64,000 nt of DNA, from contig JAYKKI010000008.1 of NCBI GenBank assembly GCA_039881145.1, forward strand, positions 29,060,501 to 29,124,500, in the 5' to 3' direction. Position numbers and translations under genes: made by a program. Shown here piece after piece: positions 1-12,852 of the stretch; positions within the stretch are counted from its first letter, which is position 1; the number at the start of each line of letters is the position of its first letter. The notes beneath the pieces are model-generated. The model saw only the letters and a program-made list of their open reading frames with translations, was not told the DNA's origin and did no database searches. The DNA comes from Druceiella hillmani (lineage: Eukaryota; Arthropoda; Insecta; Lepidoptera; Hepialidae).

Positions 1-2040
1 CATCATAATTACCTTCTGTTTTGTTCTCTGTCTAATAATTTATGTGATAGAAAATTTAAAATCGAACTTCATCCGATTTCAGTCAAAGGCCGCAAAGATT
101 TCTACAAAGACGGGACTTTAGGTCTACCTACAGTTGGCGACAATTGTTAGATACCGATGGTGTTTATATAATTAACGATTGATTTTATTGACTGCATATA
201 AAAGTTGAAAAGTTTGCGTACAGAGGTGGTGGGTTCATAAGTTGCCAACCTAATAGTTTCCACGAGAAAAAAAATACATTTACATGAAAATTTAAACACA
301 GGTAATTACTTTATAATGGATGCTTTCTGTGGTTAAGTATGAATGTATGTTTTGTAGTTAAAAGTAAGAAAATTTTCATTACTATTATTTTAGCATTACA
401 TACGTTAACTTTTCAACTAATTTCCCAGTTATGTGGTACTTTTTTTACCACAAACAAGTAGTACTTTTTTACCACAAGCAGTCAAATTTGGGTTGCAAAA
501 ATTGCAAAATTCTAAAACGTAAGTTTTTGAATTTTTTCTCGAGAGAATCCTATCAGTTGTCCTAAAACGTTTTAATTTATACAAAAGGCTTATTAATCAG
601 CTATACTTAAGTGTACAAAAATTAACAATTTTTCAAAAGGTATGACATCTAGAATACGGTAGTTGACTCATTCTTAATTTTGATATTTTTCGTACAATAT
701 TGTGAAATATAAGTTAATTAAAAACCAGTCTTGAAAAAAATTCAAAAATTGATTGAAAAATAAGCTCGTTGTAGGCTTCTAAATTTGAAGATACGGATAG
801 AGTTGGGTATATTCCTGTCTGTTTTCCTCTCATAGAATATAATGTGTAATATTAAAAATGACCTTACAACACAGTATTGCCATCCTTCTCTAAAGGTTAA
901 ATTTAAACTTTTATAACTCGGTAAATTTTTAAGATTATTAAAAAACTTTTTCGCTCTTCACCAGCTTATACCTTGAAATTATGATTAATAAAATAAAAAA
1001 AATAATTAGTCAAATACCCAACATCGCTATAGTTTCCTTACAACCTTTGCGTGGACTTGTAAACCCATATTTTGTTGTTATTTTTGATGAAATAGTTTCG
1101 GAAAAAGCTGTGGGGTGGACGTACTTTTTCGCATATTTTTCAGTGTATGTAACGATGCCACGTACCATTTACGGTATTAAAAAAAATTCCGATTGCTTAA
1201 TTTGGCCTCTCTAAAATTTCCAAATGAATATATTTCAAGTTTAACTATTAACCTATGTGCTGATTAATATGTTTTATTATTATGCAAAGTTTCGTACGTC
1301 AAGAGGTTTCTGAGAAAATTCTCTGTGAAAAACGGCCGTGAATAAATTCTTTACATTATATAGAGTTTCTTACCTAATGTAGATTGTACAAAAATAAAGC
1401 AGGGTTCATTTTTATTATGCTTAACTATGTAAAACATCATCACTTGCTGGTTAGTTCCTACCCGAATTACAGTGGTTCCACGCGTAATCTTAAAACAGCC
1501 AAACGAACAGTAACTTTATTAGTCCACGTGCATTTCGATCACGTGAAATCCGACTGTGGTCATATCGACCGGTCATCTCCTACATTTCATAGGCACGTGC
1601 CGATACCTGGCCGAACCAAATGACATGAAATATAATAGATGAAATAATAAAGCTCTATTCGCGCGGTGAATTGTCTGTAGTTTGTTAATTCAGTTTAATT
1701 GTATATACATGTATAGAATATTCAATTATTCGGTCGACCTTTATTCGACAATATTTCACAACCTGGACACACAGTCGCTCATTCGCTGAAAAACGAGTTT
1801 GATAAAATATAAATATTCTTTTAAACCGAATAAGCTATTACATAATAGATATTGATAAATAGGTGTTTTATTTAACACGACGAAGTAAAATAATTACATT
1901 TAATCATTTAATATTTTCTAATAATGCAGATTCACAAAATTATTTTAAAGTTGTAGGTATTTAATGAATTTCAATAAAAAGGTTGATATAAATTATCAAT
2001 GGCTAATATACATATTTAAAGTCGTAACCTAGTTACGGCG
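1..2040. other. Unassigned AT-rich DNA
   Basis: No coding region, RNA gene or complete mobile element is recognised. The open frames at 981-1214 and 1384-1623 show no family motif and are probably chance. Near 1285-1330 the minus strand carries a ctcagaaacctcttga-type motif that recurs at 33667 and in the 34-kb satellite, so a remnant of that repeat family may lie here. The 1440-1620 stretch is richer in G+C than its surroundings and holds three CACGTG hexamers. Confidence 0.5.
1525..1599. promoter_or_regulatory. Cluster of three CACGTG E-box hexamers
   Basis: Palindromic CACGTG occurs at 1525-1530, 1540-1545 and 1594-1599, the last inside the longer palindrome GGCACGTGCC. In insects bHLH factors such as CLOCK/CYCLE and Myc/Max bind this hexamer (established). 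Three within 75 bp of AT-rich DNA is more than expected at random, but no promoter or gene is visible beside it, so a regulatory role is only inferred. Confidence 0.18.
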
Positions 2041-2092
2041 TATATCACCTCGCATGAAAATATTGGTAAGTATTTACCAAGAACTTACCAAT

Positions 2093-2358
2093 TACTGAGC
2101 ATTATTTAATATATATGCAAACCGCCCACTCATAATAAGATATTTAGCCCAAAGCGGACACAGAAGAAATGGGTTTCAATACCTAAAGATGATAATATTA
2201 AATCAGAATCTAGCAATATTGTTCAGTCCATTATTTAATATATATGCAAACCGCCCACTCATAATAAGATATTTAGCCCAAAGCGGACACAGAAGAAATG
2301 GGTTTCAATACCTAAAGATGATAATATTAAATCAGAATCTAGCAATATTTTTCAGTTA
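2093..2358. repeat. 129-bp tandem duplication, two copies
   Basis: A unit beginning ATTATTTAATATATATGCAA at 2101 recurs at 2230, a period of 129 bp. The copies are essentially identical through 2220 and 2349 and then differ in a few bases (GTTCAGTCC against TTTCAGTTA). Near-identity in fast-evolving DNA implies a recent duplication. The open frame across it (2189-2395) is a by-product of the repeat. Confidence 0.93.
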
Positions 2359-2902
2359 TAACTTAACCAAAATTGTACAGAAGCAGTTAAATTAGGTTAA
2401 TAATTAATCTTGGACATAACTTTTAAATAATTGTTAGCAATAACCAACTACTCAAGCGTAATGCAAATAAGTAGTGTATAACTTAAACTTGGCACACACC
2501 CACCTTCAAGACGTCCGATTCTAACACGGCGCCGACATGACCCCGACCATTTTACAATAGACATGGTATTAGAAATGTGTTCTCACTGATGAATTTTTTC
2601 CTTTGTACTTCGAGAAATTATATCATGCTAACTTTTTTGCTCCAATACATTGTTTTGATTAATTAACTACATGAAAGGCGCTATACATGATACTTAAACT
2701 AACTCATTTTTAATAATTATCAAATCTAACAAAGTAGCAAACATCTTGGTGGAAATGAAAATATACTTTGGACATCCCACCTGCCCCGGCGAGACTGTAG
2801 CAGATAAGACAGACAAGGTTAATGTTGACGCTGATATTACCGGTAATCTAAAAGTCATTTATCGGTAATCTAGAATATAAAAGTATGATAAAAACCAACA
2901 TT

Positions 2903-2926
2903 CACACGCACACACACACACACACA

Positions 2927-2958
<32 letters not shown>

Positions 2959-2976
2959 TTTATATATATATATATA
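2903..2976. repeat. Compound (CA)n-(TA)n microsatellite
   Basis: An interrupted CA array (two runs split by ATT) passes directly into a short TA run. Confidence 0.95.
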
Positions 2977-3804
2977 GCCTGTAAGGCTTTTACAAAAATA
3001 ATATTTTTAGAACTAGTATATTCGCGTACAAAAGATTATAACCAATTATTTAAAAAAAACTTTCTGTTACGAAATTTCCCGTAAATGATTTTGAATGGAT
3101 TATTGAATAATTAAATAACTAGTATTCGATATTCTTTTTGTACAAATATATAGCAACACTTAAATTTATATAATTAAACAATGTAAAAAATCGATTAAGA
3201 ACTTTTTATTTTATTTTCATTTCCGAGAATTTCTAAAAGAAAATGAACGATTTAGAAAAACTTTTCAAGCAATGTATTATTTTTTGATTAGTTTTTGGTG
3301 CCAATTTGGGCACACCATTATTTGTAGGAATCGGGAATTCGAAGTATATTCGACGAGACTTAAATACTTCGACGAGAACTTAAAAAAGTTTTAGTAGGAT
3401 ATTAAAATTACAGTTATACTGAACATATTAAAAATGCTTGAAAAACATATTTTTCTCTACTGCATTTCTTGCTTGATGAATAAACCAAATGAGTAACGTA
3501 AATCTTTCTCAATGAAATAGAACGCTCACTGAAAATAAAAGTAATAGCTTTGAAAAGAAAATTCATTGTAAAGAAAAAAAATCATACAGTGTAATCGAAT
3601 TTAGACTCAAGTAATCGTTTAAATATACTCGTTATAAATATTAATACGTATTTCATATATAATTTGAGTGAAAGCTGAAAATCTATACACGAATACAATT
3701 GGAGAAGGCCTTGCATGTTGATGTTGACAAACACAAAATATTGGTGAAATCAAAAGTGCTCACATGGCGTTTTCTTAAATATTGAATATTTATATACATA
3801 TATG

Positions 3805-3836
<32 letters not shown>

Positions 3837-4691
3837 AGTAATGCGACAAGCTAATGTAACTTAATTATAACTAATAATCAGACAATAATTAATGAAAAAA
3901 ATAGTCATCAAGCGCACCTTTGAATAAAATAGAGTTAAAAACAATAGGGAGCGGAGAGAAAAGGCAAGAAGATCCGCCAAAACGGAAACCCAAAACAATC
4001 AAAAAGTACGAAAAAAGGAACTACTATTCGACAAATCCTTGCGAAAATCAATAGGCTTCTTATAATCACGGAAAAAACAATTACGTCACGGAAAAAAACA
4101 ATATAGTCATATTGTGCATATTTGAATAAAAGAATTCATTACGAAAAATAAAATTTACGTATTATTTAAGACAGAAATTCTCTATATTTTTATAGGTTCA
4201 TTTGATATATGTAAAGTTTTGTTGCCATTTCCAACAGAATTTTACCCGTTTTATATTTATAATTTTCTTTATGTTTTTGTTATTATTGGAAACGTCATTT
4301 AATGCTAGTTTATAATGATATATAATGGTGTCGTTATGGACTCATAAATAACGAAAACTGGTAATTTCAATGCATTTATTTTCCATTTTTGCTAAGCTCT
4401 CGCATTGAATTTAGTATTATGAAAGTGATTTTACCACTTTTTAGACTTGTCACATTTGCGTCTTCCGTTTATTGCTTTCAGTTGTCATATTTTGTGGATA
4501 GAACTGAGATGGCTTACCAAAAACTTAAAGATAAGATAAATCTTTTATTAGGATAAAGATTTTCTTATTTACTTTTTTTATTCTTTATACTTTTATGATG
4601 ATAATGAAAATAATATTTTATGGAGTTTATTTTTTGTGTTTTTCCTTGGAAAAACTGAGTTTTTTCGTTTTTCATTATTTTTTATACTCCT
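2977..4691. other. Unassigned AT-rich DNA
   Basis: Nothing recognisable apart from a short (TA)n array at 3790-3836. There is no open frame of note. Confidence 0.5.
3790..3836. repeat. (TA)n microsatellite
   Basis: A TA array with CATA/TATG interruptions at its left edge. Confidence 0.9.
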
Positions 4692-5472
4692 AGCCACATA
4701 AAAAAGAGGCCTTTCTGTCTTTGGAGATAGCTGCAAATCAAATGGGTCTGGCAATAAACGATTCCAAGACTAAATATATGGCTATACAAAAATCTCCACC
4801 AAATAATGTACATAATCGTTTGGAGATTGGCTCACATACATTTGAAACGGTTGACTGCTTTACTTACCTTGGATCCTGTGTTAACAACAAGAATGATATT
4901 ATCTCTGAAATTCAAAATCGCATATCATCGGCCAATAAAGCATTTTTTGGACTAAGCTCCATCCTTAAATCTTCTTTTCTTACAAGAAAAACGAAATTAT
5001 TAGTATATAAAACTCTTATTAGGCCAGTTCTAGCATATGGTTCAGAAACCTGACCTTTGACTAGAACTGGAGAGTATAAAATAGTAGCCTTTGAATGAAG
5101 GGTTCTGAGGAGAATTTTTGGGGGTGTCAAGGAAAATGGTATTTGGCGAAGACGTCTTAACTCAGAAATCTATAGGTTGTTTGGTGAGCCTGATATCATA
5201 AAAACCATCAAAATCAAAAGAATGAACTGGACTACCCACGTATCTAGGATGAAAGATGAAAACTCAGTAAAGAAAGTTTTCATCGCAAAACCTCTAACAA
5301 CTCGTAGAAGAGTTAGACCAAAATTAAGATGGATCGATTCAGTGGAAGAAGATTTTAACATTCTCAGGATAAAGAACTCAGGCGAATAGTAGAACCTCCT
5401 GGAAGAATCTCCAAAAGAAGGCCTTGGCCCACCCTGGGCTGTCGTGCCAAATATGATGATGAGCCACATAAA
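4692..5472 (+). mobile_element. 5'-truncated RTE-like LINE with 11-bp target duplication
   Basis: AGCCACATAAA occurs at 4692-4702 and again at 5462-5472, on both sides of a reverse transcriptase fragment, so it is a target-site duplication. The body starts directly in coding frame at 4703. It ends in a short ATG/TGA triplet tail (ATATGATGATGA), as RTE-type LINEs often do in place of poly(A). Extreme 5' truncation with a 3' simple-repeat tail is the normal outcome of target-primed reverse transcription. The perfect target duplication suggests the insertion is not very old, although the coding part is already broken. Confidence 0.9.
4703..5461 (+). pseudogene. LINE reverse transcriptase C-terminal part, broken
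   Basis: This encodes only the end of a non-LTR reverse transcriptase: the last palm/thumb segment and the C-terminal region. Frame 2 opens at 4703 with a KEAFLSLE-like segment and continues through GLAIN..KTKYM, FTYLGS, KLLVYKTLIRPVLAYGSET, RVLRRIFG and RMNWTTHVSRM, all characteristic of this family. The catalytic FADD box lies upstream and is absent. TGA codons interrupt the frame at 5051-5053, where the family has Trp after SET, and at 5096-5098, where Arg or Lys is usual. Both fit single transitions. A further frameshift near 5378-5386 moves the last part (WRRIVE-like, then PTLGCRAKYDDE) into another frame. The fragment cannot act, being truncated and disrupted. The RTE-like assignment rests on motif memory and the tail; the exact clade is less sure. 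Confidence 0.85.
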
Positions 5473-6236
5473 TACAATACGATTATTTTATAATCATGCT
5501 TCTTCTTTGCACATTATTACAATAAAATTCATACTTTTGCAATAATATATTATAATCACGAATGCCGTAAGGGCGCGATGTTACGTAAAAGTGACATGTG
5601 CTCTCGAGGGGTTAGACGTGATTGTACTAGAATCTGCATGATTTTTGTTGGGAAATAATAATTGCTAACTTTTGTTTTGTTGTTTATACGTAAATACATT
5701 TTATTTGATCACCATTCTTTATGATTAATTTCGTTCGTTCAGAGTTCTTTCAGATAAATCTATTTTTAATATAGTTTATTTCATTGTACATAATGTATAT
5801 AAGATAAGGTGAAAATATTAGAAACAAGACCAGAGCATAAACTAAAACTATTTAAAGATCAGCCGGCCAGTCATGGGAGCAATAACAATCATAATAATAT
5901 TGTCTGTACTCCCTCAACGCAAATAATAATCTCTCTAAATATTAAATCAGTGATGAGTATATTATAAATAAATGTTTGATCCTAAAAACATCACAAGAAT
6001 AATCATTATAACTTATGCTGAAACCCACCAGATTTACGTATTAATAATTCGTGGGGGAAAAAGGGGTTATGTTCAAAGTTTAATATTAATACTAATATTA
6101 ATAATAAAATAATAGTAATAATACTAAATTTTTGCCCGTTATATAATTATTATTTAGGACACTTTTTACAGTTTATCCAATTAACCTTGTACATGCTTAC
6201 TTAATGTCTATGGAGGCTATTGATTATGTCAATCGA
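5473..6236. other. Unassigned AT-rich DNA
   Basis: No gene or repeat recognised. A slightly GC-richer patch at 5555-5640 shows no motif. Confidence 0.5.
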
Positions 6237-6891
6237 AAGGAACTAAGACGTTCACGGGTTTTTATTGCATGAATCGGTCAATGGGCCATTTAAGAAGAAA
6301 TAACCATGGAGTGCTATTAAATTAGAGGATGGAAATTGGAGATAATGGTAAAAATACCTGTTCACCCTTTTCAGTTTTCTTAAAAATTTCTCGCAAAGGA
6401 AGCAAAACTTCGATATACTTTGTATGGAACTTTTTGTAAAGAATTGAATTTTCCATCAAAATAACTCATTTAAGAAATTTAAAAACATTTTTTTATACCA
6501 AAAATGTTTAAACAATAAGAAAAAAGAAGCAAAAATTTCGATTAAATTTTTTTTTGCTTTTTTGCCTATAACTTGTTTTAGGTTAGAGGTTTTAGGTAAA
6601 GGAATTGCTTCACAAAATAAGTAGAGAAATTTCCTATAAAATGCTGGGTTGAAAATGTCTTTTGGTTAAATGTTAACCGAAATATAGCCACTCAAACATA
6701 GTAATTGTTTTCGATTTTTATCCCTCTTATACTGATATTGTTTTCATTCTCATTTTATTGTAAAAAATATTATTTTACTCAAGAAAAAAAGTTATTTTAA
6801 GTCAATTTTTGACAATAAATAAATATTTAAACAAATGTATAACCGATCTACCGATTCATGCAATAAAAACCCGTGAACGTCTTAGTTCCTT
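6237..6891. mobile_element. 655-bp DNA element with perfect 42-bp terminal inverted repeats
   Basis: The 42-base sequence at 6237-6278, starting AAGGAACTAAGACGTTCACG, is the exact reverse complement of 6850-6891. Between the arms are about 570 bp of AT-rich DNA with no coding frame of note. This is the structure of a non-autonomous DNA transposon (MITE or foldback type). I see no clear target duplication: the flanks TCAATCGA and ATTGCCCT do not match, so the superfamily is open. Perfect arms suggest recent activity, or correction of one arm by the other. Confidence 0.82.
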
Positions 6892-9800
6892 ATTGCCCTG
6901 TTTTTAGTACATAATCTATAGCCTAATAAACCACACTCAATGGATGCAAACATGGTAATTTGAACAAAAATAATTGTTTGAATTTGTCATTTAAAACGTC
7001 TTATAAATTAGACAATAAGATATTTAGAAGTTGCATGTTTTGTATTAATATATTAATGAAGATAAGTCACACTGTACATAGTTTAACTCGGAAAGTAAAA
7101 CACTTGCAACCTTCCTGGTAGGAAATACACGTTGCCACATAGAAATCCAAATATTTGAGATCTAAATTCGTCCGTTCGAAGTATTTTTAACCCACATTAA
7201 TTTAATTTGCAATTGAAACTGGCCTTTTAATGGTTCCATTTATAACAACGGTAACCTGAAGGCAGAGATAATAGTCGGTGTTATTTAGACGGCACTTTAA
7301 TGAAATTGCTTTCTTTTTTTTTGTCGCGGCTTGTGTCCATCCAATTTCTTGCTTTTGGAGGGCGCTGCTTAATTAGATTTCGTGTTTTTCGTGTTGTGAA
7401 TATTTTATCGCGTAGGATAAAAAATCAATTAGCTGTTGAACAATATTTCCAAATTTTCTTCACATTTTTTTTCACTTTTCCGCAGTAAAAAAATATTTCA
7501 AATAAACCTCAAAAGTAATTTGGAGCAAATTGCACGGATATATCAAAAGGTTTACGCCCATGCGTTTGATCTTTTCTTAAGACTTTTGATCTAATAAGAA
7601 TTTATTAAATGTAAAATTTAATGGTTTATCTTAGTTTTTTGTTAGAAAACCATATTTATTTGGGTTGTGTCTGTAATAAAATTTATTTTCCGTTGCAAAA
7701 CGTTTTATGCCAAAAATGCAAAATAATTCTAAGAAAGGAATACAAAAGATAAATATTTTCACTTAAGGTAAATTAGGGGCGTTGATGTTTCTATTCCTTG
7801 TAGATACGTGTAATAATTATTAAATACTCGTAAAGCTTTCATCGTCCTGCCTTATAGATCCTCGTTATTAAGTCCATGTAGAATTGTACGAGACTTAATG
7901 GCTAATTAATTAAACGACACTTAACTTTGGCAATAAATGTATGCGTTACTTAACGTTTTGATAACTAATGTATTCTACCAAGCTACAAGAATTCATAATA
8001 TCGCAGATACATCTTTAAAAGTATTAAGTTATAATGTAATGCCTATAGTTTTTAAGTTTAAAGTAGTTCTTGGGTTTTGTTATTAATCTTAGTAAAAGTG
8101 TCCGCAACGACGTTTTTACTTCAAAAAGTCAATAAAATTTAAAATAATGATTAATTTAAGTGATTTTCTAGTTATAAATTTAAATATAAAAAATATTTTT
8201 GTCCGAATTCGAAAATAAATAGAGTTTTGTTAGTACAGCAAAACGGTATTGAAGTATTCCAAAAACAAATTTTGTCGACGAGAAACATCCGTTACATATC
8301 TCCGAAAATGCTTTTTTAAATATTATTTTCGTTACCTCCGAACTTCATTTACATCATCTTAATTATTTGATTATTAAAAAATAAATAAATCTTAAAAGTA
8401 ATTACGGCATAATACTATTATCTCAAGAGGGAAATATTTTTGTGGCATGTGAAACAAATAATTTTGTAAAATTTCCGCGTTAATGCTTTACTGCACTGTA
8501 CTAATTAAATTGTGTAACAAAATCATAATATGTAAATTCATTATAACGTTGAGAGTATATCCAAATGATGTATACAGTGTTAAATGCGTTGATTAGTCAA
8601 ATATTTGAAATGGTTTTTCAAACGGAAACATATACTAAACTGCGGAAATTTAAAAAATAAGCAAGGATTAATGAAATTAGTTAGTTCACCTAGCACATCT
8701 TTCATGGGCATAAAAATAGCAAGACTAGCAAAAATTAGAAGGCATAAAAAAACAAGACTAATAACTCACGTTTTTTATAATATTATCTTTCGCTATTTCG
8801 ATATTTTTTGTGGACTGTTTCAGCAATATTTAAACACCAGACTTAAGTCCTCAAAAATTCTTAACAATCAATTACTTGGTCAAATTTGAATTATGTTAAA
8901 CAGTTTCTTAAAAATACCGTTTTGCTAGATGAACGAGTAAAAGAATATCTAAGTTCCATATATGATGTAACAAGACAAGACAAAATAATATTGTAACTAA
9001 CTCATTTTTAAGCATTGTAAAATATTTAGAAGTTTAATAACTGCTAATAAAACCCATTTTAAAGGAAACCGACTTCGAAAATAATCTTTTCTACTTAGTA
9101 CCAAAAATTGTAAATAATGATTTTTGACCGTCGCTAAGTACTGTAAGAGCAGGTGGACCCGATGTCTTTTAAAAGCTATTTTTTTTTATTGTGTGTGAAA
9201 GAAAGGATTCAAACAAGTTTTATATTGGATTCGTCATTACACATGTTCAGTTCAATTGTCCATTTCCGGAGTAATCATCAGTTCTTCATTAAATTTATAT
9301 GGGACCTTTGAGTTATGCCCTCCTAAATAAAAAATCAAACATAAAATCGTTTTCTGGAGATATGCGTTTGTTTCTATGTGAAACAAATACAGATTACAAA
9401 TAATTTACGGTTGAAACTCAATTTGTTTTGGTTGCGTATTTTGAAATCTCATTCTTTTTTAAGTCCATTAAAATTTGATACTTTTAGGTATAAACGATAA
9501 TAATAGTATATAATAGTTTTTGTTTCAGACAAGATTTTTTTACTCTCGTTTTTATTAATTATGCTTTAGTTATTTTTCAAACAAAACAGATGGTACAAAA
9601 ATCAATATCAATTGACACTGGACATCAAATGTATACATAACATTATAATTAATATAAACCATGCTTTTAAAAATAGAGACATCTTATTATATTTGAGACT
9701 CGTTTTGTTAAACTTGATAATTTTTTTTTAATAATGTTAATGTTATTTTTAGATTGAAAACATATTCCCGTTCTTCAAAGGATCTGAAAATTGATATTTT

Positions 9801-10794
9801 TATGATTGTTGATATTTACATTATAAATATACGAATTTGATTTCATTAGTGTATATATCAAAAGAATATATTTTTAATCTATTTTCAGCTACCAAAAACC
9901 ATTAAATTTTCATAGTAAAAATATATGAAACGAAGGCAGATCGTTTTTTAATAATAATTGAATTGTAATTTGTATTTGCAATAGTATGTTTCATGAGCAT
10001 TAGAGTCTTAGAATATCTGCGTGCAATTTAAATAATTTTACAAAGAAAATGAGTTGTCGTATTTAAACGCATTTTTCATTTAAAATATACCATTTTCGTC
10101 AGTCACCATTTATCAAAGAGTTTTTTTAAAAGTAAACTAATTAACAAAAGACTTGTGTAATTTTTTACCCACCTCTAAACAAGAATTAACGTACATCTAT
10201 ATATGGCACAAAGTTTTGTTATTATGTTTACGAATAATCGAGCTTAGTAATTGGATTTGAGAGCATATTTGAAATAAAAATATTGTTAAAAGCAATATGT
10301 TTTCCCGCAGTATAATTTACTTAAGTTAAAATACACTTAAATTGGTTAGTTGCCTAAACCTGTGATAATTTTGTTAATTTTATGACGCTCAATTCTTATT
10401 TAAGTTTTATTCGCACTTTGAGTAAGTAGCAACAAAAACTTTGTTAATTGTTGAACTAAGTTTATCCTGACAAGTTTGAATATTTAAAAAACACTAGTTA
10501 TTTTGTTATTATGTTGTAAAGAGGATAAAAGTAGAATAAGGAGATATCCTTATTAAGATATAATAATCAAATTTTATTAATGAATTTAATGAAAAACAGT
10601 TCCGACGCGCCAGTAGAGTTTACTCCTTAATTGTGATTGTCGTGGAATTTATAAAATAGGTAACACTGCACTAACATGTGTACATATAAATATCAATATC
10701 ATCTATCACTATACCGATATATCTTACCGTTAAGGTAGCGTTTATAAGAAACACATTCGTTCGACTATTTTTTCTTGATTTACGTTGCGAAGCT
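6892..10794. other. Unassigned AT-rich DNA
   Basis: Nearly 4 kb without a recognisable gene. Open frames at 7300-7488 and 8605-8889 start with ATG but match no family I know, have AT-driven composition and lack supporting context. At about 9066 the string AACCGACTTCGAAAA resembles the end motif of a repeat family found at 40 and 48 kb, so a remnant may lie there. Confidence 0.45.
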
Positions 10795-11300
10795 GGTCTT
10801 CATGAAATTTTTTTGAACGGGATAATACATACATACATATGTCCTATACATGCATGAAAAAATATCTGTGAAGAAAGCCATGGACATAGGTCTTTTTCAA
10901 GGTCCTTTCTTAATATTGGTGGAAGAATTTTTGAAATTGGATTAGTAGTTTCGGAGATCTCCTACATCCAAATTTACAAAATTTAAGTTTTTTATAATAT
11001 ATGATAATTTTTAACGGGACAATGTACAACCTAGGTCCATCTTGAAGGTTCTTTCTAAATATTGGTGAAAAAAATTTTGAAATCGGGTCAGTGGTTTCGG
11101 AGATTACCTTCTACATCCAAACTTACAAAATTTAACTTTTTTATAATATATAAACGATTTTAAACTGGGTAATATACAACCTATATCCGTTGTGTAGGTC
11201 CTTTCTAAATATTGTTCAAAAGAATTTTTGAAATCGGATAAGTAGTTTCGGAAATTACCTCCTACATCCAAACTTACAAACTGTTACACTTTTTTTACTA
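10795..11300. repeat. Tandem repeat, about 148-bp unit, three copies
   Basis: The anchor GGTYCTTTCT recurs at 10901, 11047 and 11197. In each copy it is followed by ATATTG, TTTTTGAAAT, a TAGTTTCGGAGAT-like core and a CTACATCCAAA stretch. Copies differ by several substitutions and small indels, so this is an older array than the one at 2.1 kb. Confidence 0.88.
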
Positions 11301-11484
11301 CTCTCGAATTTCTATAAACGATAATGGTAAGGATCATATTCTTAAAATATCGTCAACACCAAGGCATGATATAGAAGATGATGTATAGGTATTGTAATTC
11401 TTAATAATACAAAAATGTTTACTTTATTTGTAACAACGTCATCTGTAATATTATTTTACATTAAATTTAGCATGCCGTTAGTAT

Positions 11485-12262
11485 CTTAGAGGTTGTATCC
11501 GTTGGCTATAATACTCTAAATCGAGGTACATTTATTATTTTTAAATTTGAAAGTTGTCATTTAATTATGAATTATGAAAATTTTATTTCATTTTACGATA
11601 TGAATAATAAAAAACTTTTGAGACACTGTTGTACCAGTACTAATTTCATTGCCTTATATTTCTTAAAAATATCTTCACGCTCTTATTTTAAATCAAATTC
11701 GATAAACTGAGACACATTGTTAGATATTAACTACACCTGGAAATATTTTCTTCTTTAAATTCGTCGAATTCACTCAATCGAATATAACGACTTATTTTAA
11801 TATATAATTCAATATAAATTATCCATGTTAATCAAGATCCTGAAAAGCGCCTATTATGTTATATCAAATTGCCCCAATCAAGTTTATTCTTTATCAGTCA
11901 GGTACCAACGACGAAAGGTCACTGTTTAAAGTACGTTCTAATTTTATTTTGCTATTGATTTTGATGAATTCTAATTTCTACAATATTTTATCTACTTTTC
12001 CCTAATCAACATTTATCTGAACCAATTATCATTAGGCTGCCTTCATCGACTGACGTAGGTTATACTAATGAGTGTGTCTCTAATTAATTTATTTCTTTAT
12101 TTTAATTACCATATATAAAAAAAATGTCCCAGAGTATTTAAGTCAGTTAAATTCAGAAAAAAATATAAGTTTAAACACTATAAAAGATTTATCATTTGGA
12201 TAATTAGGATATTAAAAAAACAATTTTACCACGTGATCGGTGACTATCGTAGAAAATAACCA
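11485..12262. repeat. Diverged noncoding block, copy 1 (paralogue at 62.1-62.9 kb)
   Basis: This block aligns in the same orientation with 62125-62935. Shared landmarks in order: ATTTCATTTTACRA, AATATAACGACTTA-like, ACGTTCTAAT, CTAATCAACATT, TTTATTTCTTTATTT, AGTTTAAACACT and ATATTAA. No coding frame is conserved between copies. It is either a member of a dispersed repeat family or part of a larger old duplication. Confidence 0.8.
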
Positions 12263-12850
12263 TTGGTAATACATTCGCTACTACTAACAATTAAGCTTTT
12301 TGCACTATCTGTCGGAATTTTTTGCACTGTCTATCACGACTAGCAGAAAGGGACCCTGCCAAAAGAACGAGATAGACCCACTGCGCGGTATGTCTATCTT
12401 GCTTTCTCTTATGTAGGAATCTCTCTCTCTCTCTCTCTCTGATGGAAAGGATGGAAGGAAGAAAGCGCTTAAGGGGTTGACTAGGCCTCACGTGATATTT
12501 TACACAACAAGTTTGATTTATCTACAACAATGAATTGTTCTGCATTAATATATTATAATATATAATTCGTACAAGCTAATAACAATAAATTAAAGTAAGT
12601 ATTGCTGAGGTTGTAGAGACTGATGTTTTGAAAAAGGCAATGAAGTTATTAGTTCTTGTTTCAAGTTGATTTTATTAGAAGGATGAAAGTGTCGATTAAA
12701 TAGTTAAAAGTCAAGTAATCTGGTTAGTATTTAAATTAAAACACAGATCCAATGGCATTCTCCAAGGATTCTTTAATTTATTGCATACTAATTATGTGTT
12801 ACATTTTTCACGCCACGCCACTTTTTCTTACAGCGGAAATTAAAAGTAAA
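12263..12850. other. Unassigned DNA with a (TC)n tract and a GC-richer patch
   Basis: A (TC)n tract lies at 12420-12440. Just left of it, 12360-12410 holds a loose inverted repeat (AGATAGACC with GTCTATCT). The minus-strand frame at 12291-12491 contains an Arg-Glu run that merely translates the TC tract and is not accepted as a gene. Confidence 0.5.
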
Positions 12851-12852
12851 TG

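Noticed and set aside
8605..8889. A 94-codon ATG frame
   Set aside because: No domain, AT-driven composition, no neighbouring signals; length is within chance for this base composition.
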